Below are positions 1 through 7,789 of a stretch of DNA of 64,000 nucleotides, in pieces. A program made the position numbers and the translations under genes. Each line of letters begins with the position of its first letter. Position 1 is the stretch's first letter. The stretch is from contig NZ_JBJZOI010000016.1 of assembly GCF_047200635.1 (NCBI RefSeq), positions 62,001 to 126,000 of the forward strand. The letters run 5' to 3'. The notes beneath the pieces were generated by a model. That model made no database searches, was not told where the DNA came from, and was given only the letters and a program-made list of their open reading frames with translations. The stretch comes from Saccharopolyspora_C sp047200635 (GTDB taxonomy: Bacteria; Actinomycetota; Actinomycetes; Mycobacteriales; Pseudonocardiaceae).

Positions 1-239
1 GCGGTAACTTCTGTCGAGCGGGTGCGGTCGGCAGCACCCGGAAAGCCGTGTGACATGCGTCGAACCGCTCCACCGACCTGCCCAGAACGGTGTTGCGCAA
101 CCGGGCCGGTCTCACACGTTCGCGTGGAGCCGCGGAGCCCGACCTGCCCGGCTCGGGGCCTCGGCATCCAATGGGAGGCGCCCACGCCCCGGGTGCCCCG
201 CACGGCCCGCGCCCGGCGAGCTCGACTGCGGAGGTCGGC

Positions 240-770
240 ATGGATCGAAGGAAAGCCCACTACGGCGCGGCGGTGGCCGCGCTCGCCGTCGCACTGCTGG
301 CGGGGTGCTCCGGCGGAGAACCCCAGGGCCAGGGCGGCCAGGAGGGCGAAGTGCCCCCGGCACCGCCCGCCCAGCAGCAGGAACCCGCCCCGGCGCAGCC
401 GCCAGGACCCGACCCGGCCGCCGCGAAGGCGGCGTTGCAGCAGCAGCTCGACCAGGCGATGCAGCAGCAGCCGATCACGTTCCAGCCGGACAGCCCGGAG
501 CTCACCGAGCAGGGGAGGCAGACCGCGATGAAGGCGGCCGAGCTGGCGAAGCAGGCACCGCAGGAGCTCAACTTCACCGTCACCGGCTACGTCGCCGACA
601 CCGGCAACCCGTCCCCCGAGGACCAGCAGCTCTCGCAGCAGCGGGCGCAGGCGGTGGCCGACGCGTTCACCCAGGCCGGGGTGCCCGTGGAGCGCGTGCA
701 GGTCGTCGGCCAGGGGCCGGCGCAGGGCGGCTCCGAGTCCGACCGGCAGGTGACGGTCAGCGTCCAGTAG
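240..770 (+). CDS. OmpA-like domain lipoprotein
   Basis: The 176-residue product starts with a lipoprotein signal peptide: basic MDRRK, a hydrophobic stretch, then lipobox LLAGC with the acylated Cys at residue 23. A Gln/Pro/Ala-rich linker follows (about 30-75). The C-terminal half (about 85-176) resembles an OmpA/MotB peptidoglycan-binding domain: a beta-strand with ITFQPDS, an ELTEQG helix, and a second half ending in a VxVSVQ strand. It is probably tethered to the outer face of the membrane and contacts peptidoglycan; that is inferred from the family. The ATG was chosen over an in-frame upstream start because GGAGG lies 4 nt before it and the signal peptide begins there. The gene is monocistronic and ends at a hairpin shared with the convergent SDR gene. 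Confidence 0.8.
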   Translation: MDRRKAHYGAAVAALAVALLAGCSGGEPQGQGGQEGEVPPAPPAQQQEPAPAQPPGPDPAAAKAALQQQLDQAMQQQPITFQPDSPELTEQGRQTAMKAAELAKQAPQELNFTVTGYVADTGNPSPEDQQLSQQRAQAVADAFTQAGVPVERVQVVGQGPAQGGSESDRQVTVSVQ

Positions 771-781
771 CGCGAGTCCCG

Positions 782-810
782 GCGGGAGGGAGCCCGCGGT
801 TCCCTCCCGC
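782..810. terminator. Bidirectional hairpin terminator
   Basis: A perfect 10-bp stem (782-791 with 801-810, 9-nt loop) lies between the convergent lipoprotein and SDR genes. There is no clear T-tract, as is common in high-GC actinobacteria. Confidence 0.6.
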
Positions 811-825
811 TTCGCGCGTCGGCGG

Positions 826-1509
826 TCAGGCGGGGCGGACCACGATCTCCGTGAGGTGCGCGTCGGGGGAGGCCCGGACCGCCGAGCAGACCGGCCCGGC
901 GACGGACTCGGGCCGCAGGTAGCGCTCGGGCTGGAAGTCGCCGCCCTCGGCCGCGCGCACCTCGCGCTGCATGTCGGTGTTCGCGCGGCCCGGGAACACC
1001 GAGGTCACCCGCACGCCGTGCGCGGCCTCCTCGGCGCGCAGCACGTCGGCGAAGGCGCGCAGCGCGAACTTGCTCGCCGCGTAGGAGCCCCAGTTCGGCT
1101 TGGCCGCCATCCCGGCCCCGGAGTTGATCAGCACCACGTGCCCGGAGCTGCGGCGCAGCGCCGGCAGCAGCAACCGGGTCAGCTCGGTGACCGCGAACAG
1201 GTTCAGCTCGAAGGTGCGTCGCCAGGAGTCCACCGAGACGTCCGCGACGGCACCGAGCTCGACCAGGCCCGCGCTGTGCACCAGCACGTCCAGCCGCTCC
1301 ACGGTGGCGGCCGCCGCCGCGACGGCGTCCTGGTCGGTCAGCTCCACCGGCCACGGCCGGGCCCCGTCGATCTCCGCCGCCAGTTCGTCGAGCGCCGTCC
1401 CGTCCCGGCCGCCGAGCAGCACGTCGTGGGTCTCGGACAGGGATCGGGAGACGGCGGCCCCGATGCCGCGGGAAGCACCCGTGACCAGGGCGATCGGACG
1501 TTCAGACAT
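826..1509 (-). CDS. Short-chain dehydrogenase/reductase (SDR)
   Basis: This 227-residue classical SDR has the nucleotide-binding motif TGASRGIG at residues 10-17, the catalytic serine in LINSGAG (S130) and the YxxxK pair in SYAASK (Y143, K147). The fold should bind NAD(P)(H) and oxidise or reduce a carbonyl/alcohol; the substrate cannot be read from the sequence. The start is the ATG immediately before SERPIALVTG; upstream in-frame codons give only arginine-rich noise. It lies downstream of, and in the same direction as, the PhoX gene, but a strong hairpin separates the two, so it is probably transcribed separately. Confidence 0.85.
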   Translation of the reverse strand: MSERPIALVTGASRGIGAAVSRSLSETHDVLLGGRDGTALDELAAEIDGARPWPVELTDQDAVAAAAATVERLDVLVHSAGLVELGAVADVSVDSWRRTFELNLFAVTELTRLLLPALRRSSGHVVLINSGAGMAAKPNWGSYAASKFALRAFADVLRAEEAAHGVRVTSVFPGRANTDMQREVRAAEGGDFQPERYLRPESVAGPVCSAVRASPDAHLTEIVVRPA

Positions 1510-1650
1510 GGTCTGGACCGTATCCGTCGCACGCCCGCGCACGACGCGGCGGTCGGCTCGCCGGAGGGGGCGCCCTCGCTGCTGAGGCCGGCCGGCGGGA
1601 AGCGGGACCGGGGCGGTCCTGATCAACGGGTGCCGCGAGCGGCCCGGGCG

Positions 1651-1681
1651 GCGGGGGCCTCCCGGGCCGGGAGGCCCCCGC
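1651..1681 (-). terminator. Hairpin downstream of the PhoX gene
   Basis: A 13-bp GC-rich stem (1651-1663 with 1669-1681, 5-nt loop) lies 40 nt after the PhoX stop codon. It probably ends that transcript before the SDR gene. Confidence 0.6.
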
Positions 1682-1721
1682 GCTCCTCGCCCGCCCGCTC
1701 ACCGGGAGCGGGCGCGATCGC

Positions 1722-3776
1722 TCACCGCCTGCCGATCTCGCCGCCGTCGGCGCGCCACACGACTGCCACCGACGGCCGGGGCTGCGAGGTGCCGCCGTCG
1801 GGCCAGTGCGAGGTGGGGCGCTGGGCGTCCTCGGCGTCCTCACCGGGGTGCTGGACGTTCACCGTGACCAGATCGTCGAGCACGACGGGACCGCAGGTCT
1901 CGGCGCCGACCGGCACGGTGAGGAACTGCTTGACCTGGCCGCGCTCGGGCCCGTCCACCGGCACCGCGAACAGGCCGTCGTTGGAGCCGAGCGCGTTGCC
2001 GTCCGTGGTGATCCAGAGGTTCCCGAACCGGTCGAACGTGACGTTGTCCGGGCACGAGATCGGGCTGACCCGGGACTTGTCGAAACCGCCGAAGTAGGTG
2101 CCCGGGTCCTCCGGGTCGCCGCAGACCAGCAGCAGGTTCCAGCGGAACGCGGTGCCGGTGGTGTCGTCGTCGACCTCGAGGACGTGCCCGTGCTTGTTGC
2201 CGACCCTCGGGTTGGCCTCGTCGACGGGCGCGTTGCCCGCGGAGCCCCGGTTGGAGTTGTTCGTCAGCGCGCAGTAGACGCGGCCGTTGACCGGGTTCGG
2301 CTCGATGTCCTCCGGCCGGTCCATCTTGGTGGCGCCCAGCGCGTCGGCGGCGAGCCGGGTGAAGACGTAGACCTCCTCGGCGGTGAAGCCGGGCACGAAG
2401 GACTCGGTGCCGCTGGCCAGCTTCAGCCACTCCCCGGTGCCGTCGAAGCGCTCGTCGGCGGGCAGCTCCCCGGTGCCGTCGATCTCCTCGGGAGGGCTGT
2501 TGCCCCGGAACCTCGCGACGTACAGCGTCCCGTCGTCGAGCAGCGCCGAGTTGTGCCGCCGGGCGTGCGCGCTGCGGCCGGGCTTGACGCGGCCGTTCGA
2601 GACGTACTTGTAGATGTAGTCGAAACGCTCGTCATCGCCGGAGTAGGCGACCACGCGGCCGTCCTCGGCGACCTGGATGGTCGCGCCCTCGTGCTTGAAC
2701 CGGCCGAGCGCGGTGTGCTTGATCGGCGTGGAGGCCGGATCGTTCGGGTCGATCTCCACGACCCAGCCGAAGCGGTGCGGCTCGTTCGGCTCCTTCGAGA
2801 CGTCCCAGCGCCGGTCGAAGCGCTCCCACTTGCGGTCGGTCTCCCCGGTGCCCACGCCGTAGCGCTCGTAGCGCTCCTTCGCGACCGGGTCCTGGATCAG
2901 CTCGGAGTGCCCGAAGTACTGGTGGAAGTTCTCCTCGCCGGACAGGATCGTGCCCCACGGCGTGACGCCGCCCGCGCAGTTGTTCTGGGTGCCGAAGACC
3001 TTGGTGCCGGTCGGATCGGCGGAGGTCGTGAGCAGGTCGCTGCCCGCGGCCGGGCCGCGCACCTCGAACTCGGTGTTGAGCGTGATGCGGCGGTTGTACC
3101 GGCCGAGCTCGGGCACGAGGCCCCGGTCGCGGTCCCGCACCACCTCGACCACCGACAGCCCGTGCGCCGCCCAGGCGATGCGGACCTGCTCCTCGGTGGG
3201 GGCGTCCGGGTCGTAGTTCGCGAACATGTGCGTCTCGGTCGTGTACTCGTGGTTGACCACGAGCAGGCCGCGCCTGCCGCTGCCGTCCAGCGGGATCAGG
3301 CCCGCGAAGTCGTTGTTGTAGCCGAACTGGACCTCCTGCGCGGCGGCGGTCTGCGCGTGGAAGTCGAACTCGGGAGCGCCCGCGACGACCGGGTCGCCCC
3401 AGCGGATCACGACGCCCTGCTCGTAGCCCTCGGGCACGGTGACGCGGTCCTCGGTGTTCGGCGGGACCGGCGGGAAGTCGGTGCCCGGGACGCGACGCGG
3501 CTCACCCGGGTGCGGGCCGGCCGCGGCCGTCGCCCCGGTGAGCGCGGACGCGCCGCCGACGGCGAGCGCCAGCACGCCGCCCGCCTTGAGCGCGCCGCGG
3601 CGGTTGAGCACGCCCTCCACGATGTCGCCGAAGTAGGCGTTGTCGGAGGTGTTCGGCGCCTCGTGCGCGCAGGCGTTGCCGCAGCGGTAGCGGCAGGTGG
3701 CCGAGGCGCGGCGCGCGGAGTGGTTCGGCAGCAGGGGGAGCGGGACGACGCGCCCGCTGTCCGGTCGGGGTGGCAC
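1722..3776 (-). CDS. PhoX-family alkaline phosphatase (DUF839), Tat-exported
   Basis: The 684-residue product belongs to the PhoX/DUF839 family of Ca/Fe-dependent phosphatases. It has the actinobacterial N-terminal CRYRCGNACAH segment, NTSDNAYFGDIV, a twin-arginine-like RRGALKAG signal, and the conserved blocks LLVVNHEYT, GGVTPWGTILSGEEN, RFGWVVEIDP and SGDDERFDYIYKYVS. Family knowledge says these enzymes are exported folded and release phosphate from phosphoesters. The GTG at 3776 was chosen because GGAGG precedes it by 5 nt and the product then begins shortly before PLPLLP, as in relatives. Upstream starts at 3866 and 3884 would add about 30 residues without a good ribosome site. No clear PhoP box was recognised upstream. 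Confidence 0.88.
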   Translation of the reverse strand: MPPRPDSGRVVPLPLLPNHSARRASATCRYRCGNACAHEAPNTSDNAYFGDIVEGVLNRRGALKAGGVLALAVGGASALTGATAAAGPHPGEPRRVPGTDFPPVPPNTEDRVTVPEGYEQGVVIRWGDPVVAGAPEFDFHAQTAAAQEVQFGYNNDFAGLIPLDGSGRRGLLVVNHEYTTETHMFANYDPDAPTEEQVRIAWAAHGLSVVEVVRDRDRGLVPELGRYNRRITLNTEFEVRGPAAGSDLLTTSADPTGTKVFGTQNNCAGGVTPWGTILSGEENFHQYFGHSELIQDPVAKERYERYGVGTGETDRKWERFDRRWDVSKEPNEPHRFGWVVEIDPNDPASTPIKHTALGRFKHEGATIQVAEDGRVVAYSGDDERFDYIYKYVSNGRVKPGRSAHARRHNSALLDDGTLYVARFRGNSPPEEIDGTGELPADERFDGTGEWLKLASGTESFVPGFTAEEVYVFTRLAADALGATKMDRPEDIEPNPVNGRVYCALTNNSNRGSAGNAPVDEANPRVGNKHGHVLEVDDDTTGTAFRWNLLLVCGDPEDPGTYFGGFDKSRVSPISCPDNVTFDRFGNLWITTDGNALGSNDGLFAVPVDGPERGQVKQFLTVPVGAETCGPVVLDDLVTVNVQHPGEDAEDAQRPTSHWPDGGTSQPRPSVAVVWRADGGEIGRR

Positions 3777-3968
3777 ACGGACCTCCAGGTCAGTCAGGAA
3801 CACCGCGACGCTATGCGGATCAGGCGAGGGCTCCTGGACAGGAAGGTGAACAGCACCCGAACTCATGACCCCCGGTCGTCGCACCGCCGTCCTCCGGGCA
3901 CCGCCGGGGATCCTTCGCCCCGACCCTCCGCCCGAAGCGGGGGAGCGGGCGCCGGCCTGCGCCCCGGG

Positions 3969-5195
3969 TCAGAACTCCTCGCCGACGGCGGCGGCCTCGG
4001 CGGGGACCTGGTGCGGGTCCTCGCGCCGGCGCAGGTCCGCGACCAGCAGCCCGGCCGCGATCACGCAGAGCGCGGCGGCGACCGCGAACGGGGCGTGCGG
4101 CGAGCCGAACCAGTCGGCGACGTGCCCGACCAGCGTCGCGGCGACCGCCCCGCCGAACCATCGGCAGAAGTTGTACCCCGCGCTGGCCACCGGGCGCGGC
4201 GCGTCGCTGACGCTCATCGCGGTCCCGGTGAACAACGTGTTGAGCAGGCCGGAGGCCAGCCCGCTGAGGATCACCGCGACCACCACGACCGGCTTCGAGC
4301 CGACCGCCATCACCACCAGCAGCACCGCGTAGAGCAGCACCGCCAGCACCGTGCCGCCCGCGTCGCCGAACCGCGCGGCCAGCTTGGGCGCCAGCGTCAC
4401 GCCCGCGACCGCCACGCACAGGCCCCAGCCGAAGAACACCAGCCCGACCGCGATGGCGCCGAACTCCAGCACGAACGGCGCCCAGGCCAGCACCACGAAG
4501 AACGCGGCCGTGTAGAACGCCGAGCCCAGCGCGGTGCGCAGCAGCCCGCCGTGCCGCAGCGCGCGCAGCGGGTCGAGCAGCCGCACCTTCGGCCGCTTCG
4601 CCGGGTCCTTCTCGTCGGCGGGCAGGAACCCGGCCGAGAGCACCAGCGCGATGGCCATCAGCACCGCCGTGCCCGCGAACGGCCCGCGCCAGGAGATGTC
4701 GCCGAGCAGCGCGCCCAGCAGCGGGCCGGTGGACAGCCCGATGCCCAGCGCCGCCTCGTAGAGCAGGATCGCCGCCTGCTGGCCGCCGCTGGCCGCGCCG
4801 ACGATCACCGACAGCGCGGTGGCGATGAAGAAGGCGTTGCCCAGCCCCCACACCGCGCGCAGCGCCACGAGCTGCCCGATCGAGCTCGCCATCGCGCAGG
4901 CCAGGGTCGCGAGCACGATGAGCACCAGGCCGGTGACCACGGTCCGCTTCGGCCCGAAGCGGGCGCTGAACGCCCCGGTGATGAGCATCGCTACGACTTG
5001 GACGCCCAGGTAGGACGAGAACAGCAGCGTCACCTGCTCCGGGCCGGCGTGCAGGGCCTCCGCGATGGACAGCAGGATCGGGTCGACCAGGCCGATGCCC
5101 ATGAAGGCGATCACCGCGGCGAAGGCGGTGATCCACACCGCCTTCGGCTGGCCCTTGAAGACGTCCAGCAACCGGACGTCGTGCGTGCCGCTCAT
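3969..5195 (-). CDS. MFS transporter
   Basis: The 408-residue polytopic protein has about 12 hydrophobic segments and the MFS loop signature GAFSARFGPKRTVVTG between helices 2 and 3. Its layout resembles drug/proton antiporters (DHA1-like), including a cytosolic loop with the charged LPADEKDPAKRPKVR stretch in the middle. It would export small molecules by proton antiport; the substrate is unknown. The start is the ATG of MSGTHDVRLL, preceded by GAGGAG at a proper distance. An A/T-richer segment at about 5275-5300 upstream is the likely promoter. Confidence 0.85.
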   Translation of the reverse strand: MSGTHDVRLLDVFKGQPKAVWITAFAAVIAFMGIGLVDPILLSIAEALHAGPEQVTLLFSSYLGVQVVAMLITGAFSARFGPKRTVVTGLVLIVLATLACAMASSIGQLVALRAVWGLGNAFFIATALSVIVGAASGGQQAAILLYEAALGIGLSTGPLLGALLGDISWRGPFAGTAVLMAIALVLSAGFLPADEKDPAKRPKVRLLDPLRALRHGGLLRTALGSAFYTAAFFVVLAWAPFVLEFGAIAVGLVFFGWGLCVAVAGVTLAPKLAARFGDAGGTVLAVLLYAVLLVVMAVGSKPVVVVAVILSGLASGLLNTLFTGTAMSVSDAPRPVASAGYNFCRWFGGAVAATLVGHVADWFGSPHAPFAVAAALCVIAAGLLVADLRRREDPHQVPAEAAAVGEEF

Positions 5196-5426
5196 CGGCC
5201 GCCACTCCTCGCGTCTCGACACGGAGGTGGGCCGGTTCCCGCTCGACCTCCCCGGGCGAGCGCCCACCCGCTAGTTCGTTTGCCATGCTAACTTTATGTC
5301 CGATCGGTGACCACCGGGCATGAGCAGGCACACAGCGGCCCCGGGCCGGTCACCGCCGCACCCGGTCGCGCCCGGAGCGGCTCACCTGCCCGCGCGGTGC
5401 TCGCGCCGCCTCCTACGATCGGCGAC

Positions 5427-6074
5427 ATGCCACCCGCAGCCGTGCTCTTCGACCTCGACGGCGTACTGGTCGACTCCGAACAGCTCTGGGACCGCATCCG
5501 CCGCGACGTCGTCGCCACCCACGGCGGGCGCTGGACCGAGGACGCCACCGGGGCCATGCAAGGCATGAGCACCCCCGAATGGGCCCGCTACCTGGTCGAC
5601 GACCTCGGCGCCCGGCTCACCGCCGAGCAGGCCGCCGACGTCGTCATCGAGGAGATGGCGCGCGTCTACGCCGAGCGCGCCCCCGTGCTGCCCGGCGCCG
5701 AAGACGCCGTGCGCGCCGTCGCCGCCCGGTTCCCCATCGCCATCGCCAGCTCCGCGCCGCCGCGCATCATCCGCGCGTTCCTGGACAGCACCGGTCTCGA
5801 GGTCGGAGCCACCCTCTCCAGCGAGCAGGTCGGCGCGGGCAAGCCCGCCCCCGACGTGTACCTGGAGGCGGCCCGGATGCTCGGCACCACCGCGGCCCGG
5901 TGCGCCGCCGTCGAGGACTCCAGCAACGGCCTGCGCGCCGCCACCGCCTCCGGCGCCACCGTCTTCGCCGTGCCCAACCCGCACTTCCCCCCGGCCGAGG
6001 ACGCCCTCGCCGGGGTGCACCGGATCTTGGGCGACATCTCCGAGCTCGCCGCCGCGCTGGACGAACTCGGCTGA
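5427..6074 (+). CDS. HAD-superfamily hydrolase, beta-phosphoglucomutase-like
   Basis: The 215-residue protein has all HAD motifs: FDLDGVLVDSE near the N-terminus (nucleophile D, acid/base D two residues on), the Ser of motif II in IAIASSAPP, Lys of motif III in GAGKPAPDVY, and the acidic pair in AAVEDSSNG. The alpha-helical cap and the GKPAPD/EDS pattern place it in the beta-phosphoglucomutase/phosphatase subgroup. It probably dephosphorylates a small sugar phosphate or similar metabolite. The ATG at 5427 starts four residues before the motif I strand and agrees with family length. Confidence 0.88.
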   Translation: MPPAAVLFDLDGVLVDSEQLWDRIRRDVVATHGGRWTEDATGAMQGMSTPEWARYLVDDLGARLTAEQAADVVIEEMARVYAERAPVLPGAEDAVRAVAARFPIAIASSAPPRIIRAFLDSTGLEVGATLSSEQVGAGKPAPDVYLEAARMLGTTAARCAAVEDSSNGLRAATASGATVFAVPNPHFPPAEDALAGVHRILGDISELAAALDELG

Positions 6075-6079
6075 GCGCC

Positions 6080-6115
6080 GTCCGCGGGGACCGCCGCGAG
6101 AGGAGCCCCGCGGAC
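6080..6115 (+). terminator. Hairpin after HAD gene
   Basis: A perfect 10-bp stem (6080-6089 with 6106-6115) starts 6 nt after the HAD stop codon. Confidence 0.5.
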
Positions 6116-6223
6116 CGGCAGCTCGTCCCGACGGAGCGATCGCGTCCGCTCGCTTGACCTTGCCCCCAGGGCACGGGGTTGAGTCCGCCTCGTGGAGGAC
6201 GAACCCACGGATGAGGGGCGGAC

Positions 6224-7732
6224 ATGAATCTCAAGCGGAGCGCGGGCCGAAGTGCGGCCGCGCTGATCGCCGCGGGCCTCGCGGGCTCGCTGCTCGCGGT
6301 GCCGAGCGCGGCCGAAGGGGCCGCACCTGAACTGGAGTGGGGCGCGTGCCCCGAGGACGTCGCGGCCGGGGCGTACCCGCTGCGGTGCGCCACCGTGCCG
6401 GTGCCGGTGAACTACGCGGACCCCGACGGCCCCCAGATCGACCTGATGATCTCGAAGCTGGCCAGCGAGCGGCCCGACCGGCGGCGCGGCGTGCTGCTGC
6501 TCAACCAGGGCGGTCCGGGCGGCTCCGGCCTGAACTTCTCGACCTTCCTCGCCGACCAGGGACTGCCCGCATCGGTCCTGGAGAGCTACGACCTGATCGG
6601 GATGGACACCAGGGGAGTGGGGCACTCCTCGCCGGTCAGCTGCGGGTTCACCGACGAGCAGGCCCAGTACGGAAACGTTCCGCCCTACGCGGTCGACGAC
6701 GCCGCGGTCACCGAGCGGGCCGAGGTCGTGCGCACCATCGCCGACCAGTGCGCCCAGCACGACCAGGACGGTCGGCTCAGCAGCATCACCACCGCGAACA
6801 TGGCCCGCGACCTGGACCGCGTCCGGGCCGCCCTCGGCGAGGAGAAGGCCAACTACTACGGGGCGTCCTACGGCACCGCGCTCGGCGCCGCGTACGCCTC
6901 GATGTTCCCGGAGCGCGCCGACCGGGTCGTGCTGGACAGCAACATCGGTGACACCGTGCTCGACCGGGACGGGATGCGCCGCTACGCGCTCGGCACGGAG
7001 CAGACCTTCCCCGACTTCGCCGCGTGGGTAGCCGAGCGGCACGGCTCGTACGGCCTGGGCCGCACGCCCGAGGAGGTGCGGCGGACCTACTTCGAGGTCG
7101 CCGAGCGCCTCGACGCGCGGCCGATGGCCGGCGTGGACGGCGCCGTGTTCCGTCTGGTCATCTTCGGCGGCCTGTTCGGCGAACCGGCGTACGGCAGGAC
7201 CGCGCAGCTCTGGCAGTCGCTGCACGACTCCGACGAGGCGGCGGTGCGGCAGCAGCTCGCCGAGAGCGCACCCGCCGGACGGTCCGCCGCCGGACTCTCC
7301 CCTGCCGACAACTCGCTGACGGTCTTCCTGGCGACCACCTGCAACGACGTCGCCTGGCCCGAGGACGTCGAGACCTACCGTCGCGGGGTGGCCGAGGACC
7401 GCGAGAAGTTCCCGGTGTACGGCGCCGCCACCGCGAACGTGCTGCCCTGCGCGTTCTGGTCGCACGAGCCCGCCGAACCGCCGGTGCCGGTGCTCGCCGA
7501 CGGCCCGGCGAACGTGCTCCTCATGCAGAACCGCCGCGACCCGGTGACCCCGCACGAGGGCGCCGAACTGCTCCGCGAGAAGTTCGGGGACCGCGCGCGG
7601 CTGGTGAGCGCGGACGAGTCCGGGCACGGGACCTACCTGAACAGCGGCAACGCCTGCGCGATGGCCGCCGGCACCGCGTTCCTGGCCGACGGCGTCCTCC
7701 CCGAGGAGGACGTCTCCTGCCCCGCGAGCTGA
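6224..7732 (+). CDS. Secreted alpha/beta-hydrolase, tripeptidyl aminopeptidase (TAP/SlpD-like)
   Basis: The 502-residue protein has an N-terminal Sec signal (basic MNLKR, hydrophobic segment, AxA-type end near residue 30). The oxyanion loop NQGGPGGSG is at 94-102, the nucleophile Ser215 sits in GASYG, and the C-terminal TAP-like lid carries the catalytic Asp in QNRRDPVTP and His in ESGHGTY. Paired cysteines are consistent with an extracellular protein. Streptomyces homologues remove tripeptides or hydrolyse proline-containing peptides, so a role in extracellular peptide use is inferred. The gene stands alone, ending at a strong hairpin facing the next, convergent gene. Confidence 0.9.
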   Translation: MNLKRSAGRSAAALIAAGLAGSLLAVPSAAEGAAPELEWGACPEDVAAGAYPLRCATVPVPVNYADPDGPQIDLMISKLASERPDRRRGVLLLNQGGPGGSGLNFSTFLADQGLPASVLESYDLIGMDTRGVGHSSPVSCGFTDEQAQYGNVPPYAVDDAAVTERAEVVRTIADQCAQHDQDGRLSSITTANMARDLDRVRAALGEEKANYYGASYGTALGAAYASMFPERADRVVLDSNIGDTVLDRDGMRRYALGTEQTFPDFAAWVAERHGSYGLGRTPEEVRRTYFEVAERLDARPMAGVDGAVFRLVIFGGLFGEPAYGRTAQLWQSLHDSDEAAVRQQLAESAPAGRSAAGLSPADNSLTVFLATTCNDVAWPEDVETYRRGVAEDREKFPVYGAATANVLPCAFWSHEPAEPPVPVLADGPANVLLMQNRRDPVTPHEGAELLREKFGDRARLVSADESGHGTYLNSGNACAMAAGTAFLADGVLPEEDVSCPAS

Positions 7733-7754
7733 CGGCACCCGACTGATCGGTTCC

Positions 7755-7788
7755 GGAGCCCGCCCGGCGCACCCGCCGGGCGGGCTCC
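7755..7788. terminator. Bidirectional hairpin terminator
   Basis: A perfect 15-bp stem (7755-7769 with 7774-7788, 4-nt loop) lies between two convergent genes and ends 2 nt from the stop codon of the minus-strand gene. Confidence 0.75.
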
Positions 7789-7789
7789 G

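Noticed and set aside
1806..5291. 1161-codon plus-strand open frame opposite PhoX and MFS genes
   Set aside because: It is antisense to two genes with clear family motifs. Its product is Arg/Val/Gly/Asp-rich without domains, as expected of a third-position GC shadow frame.
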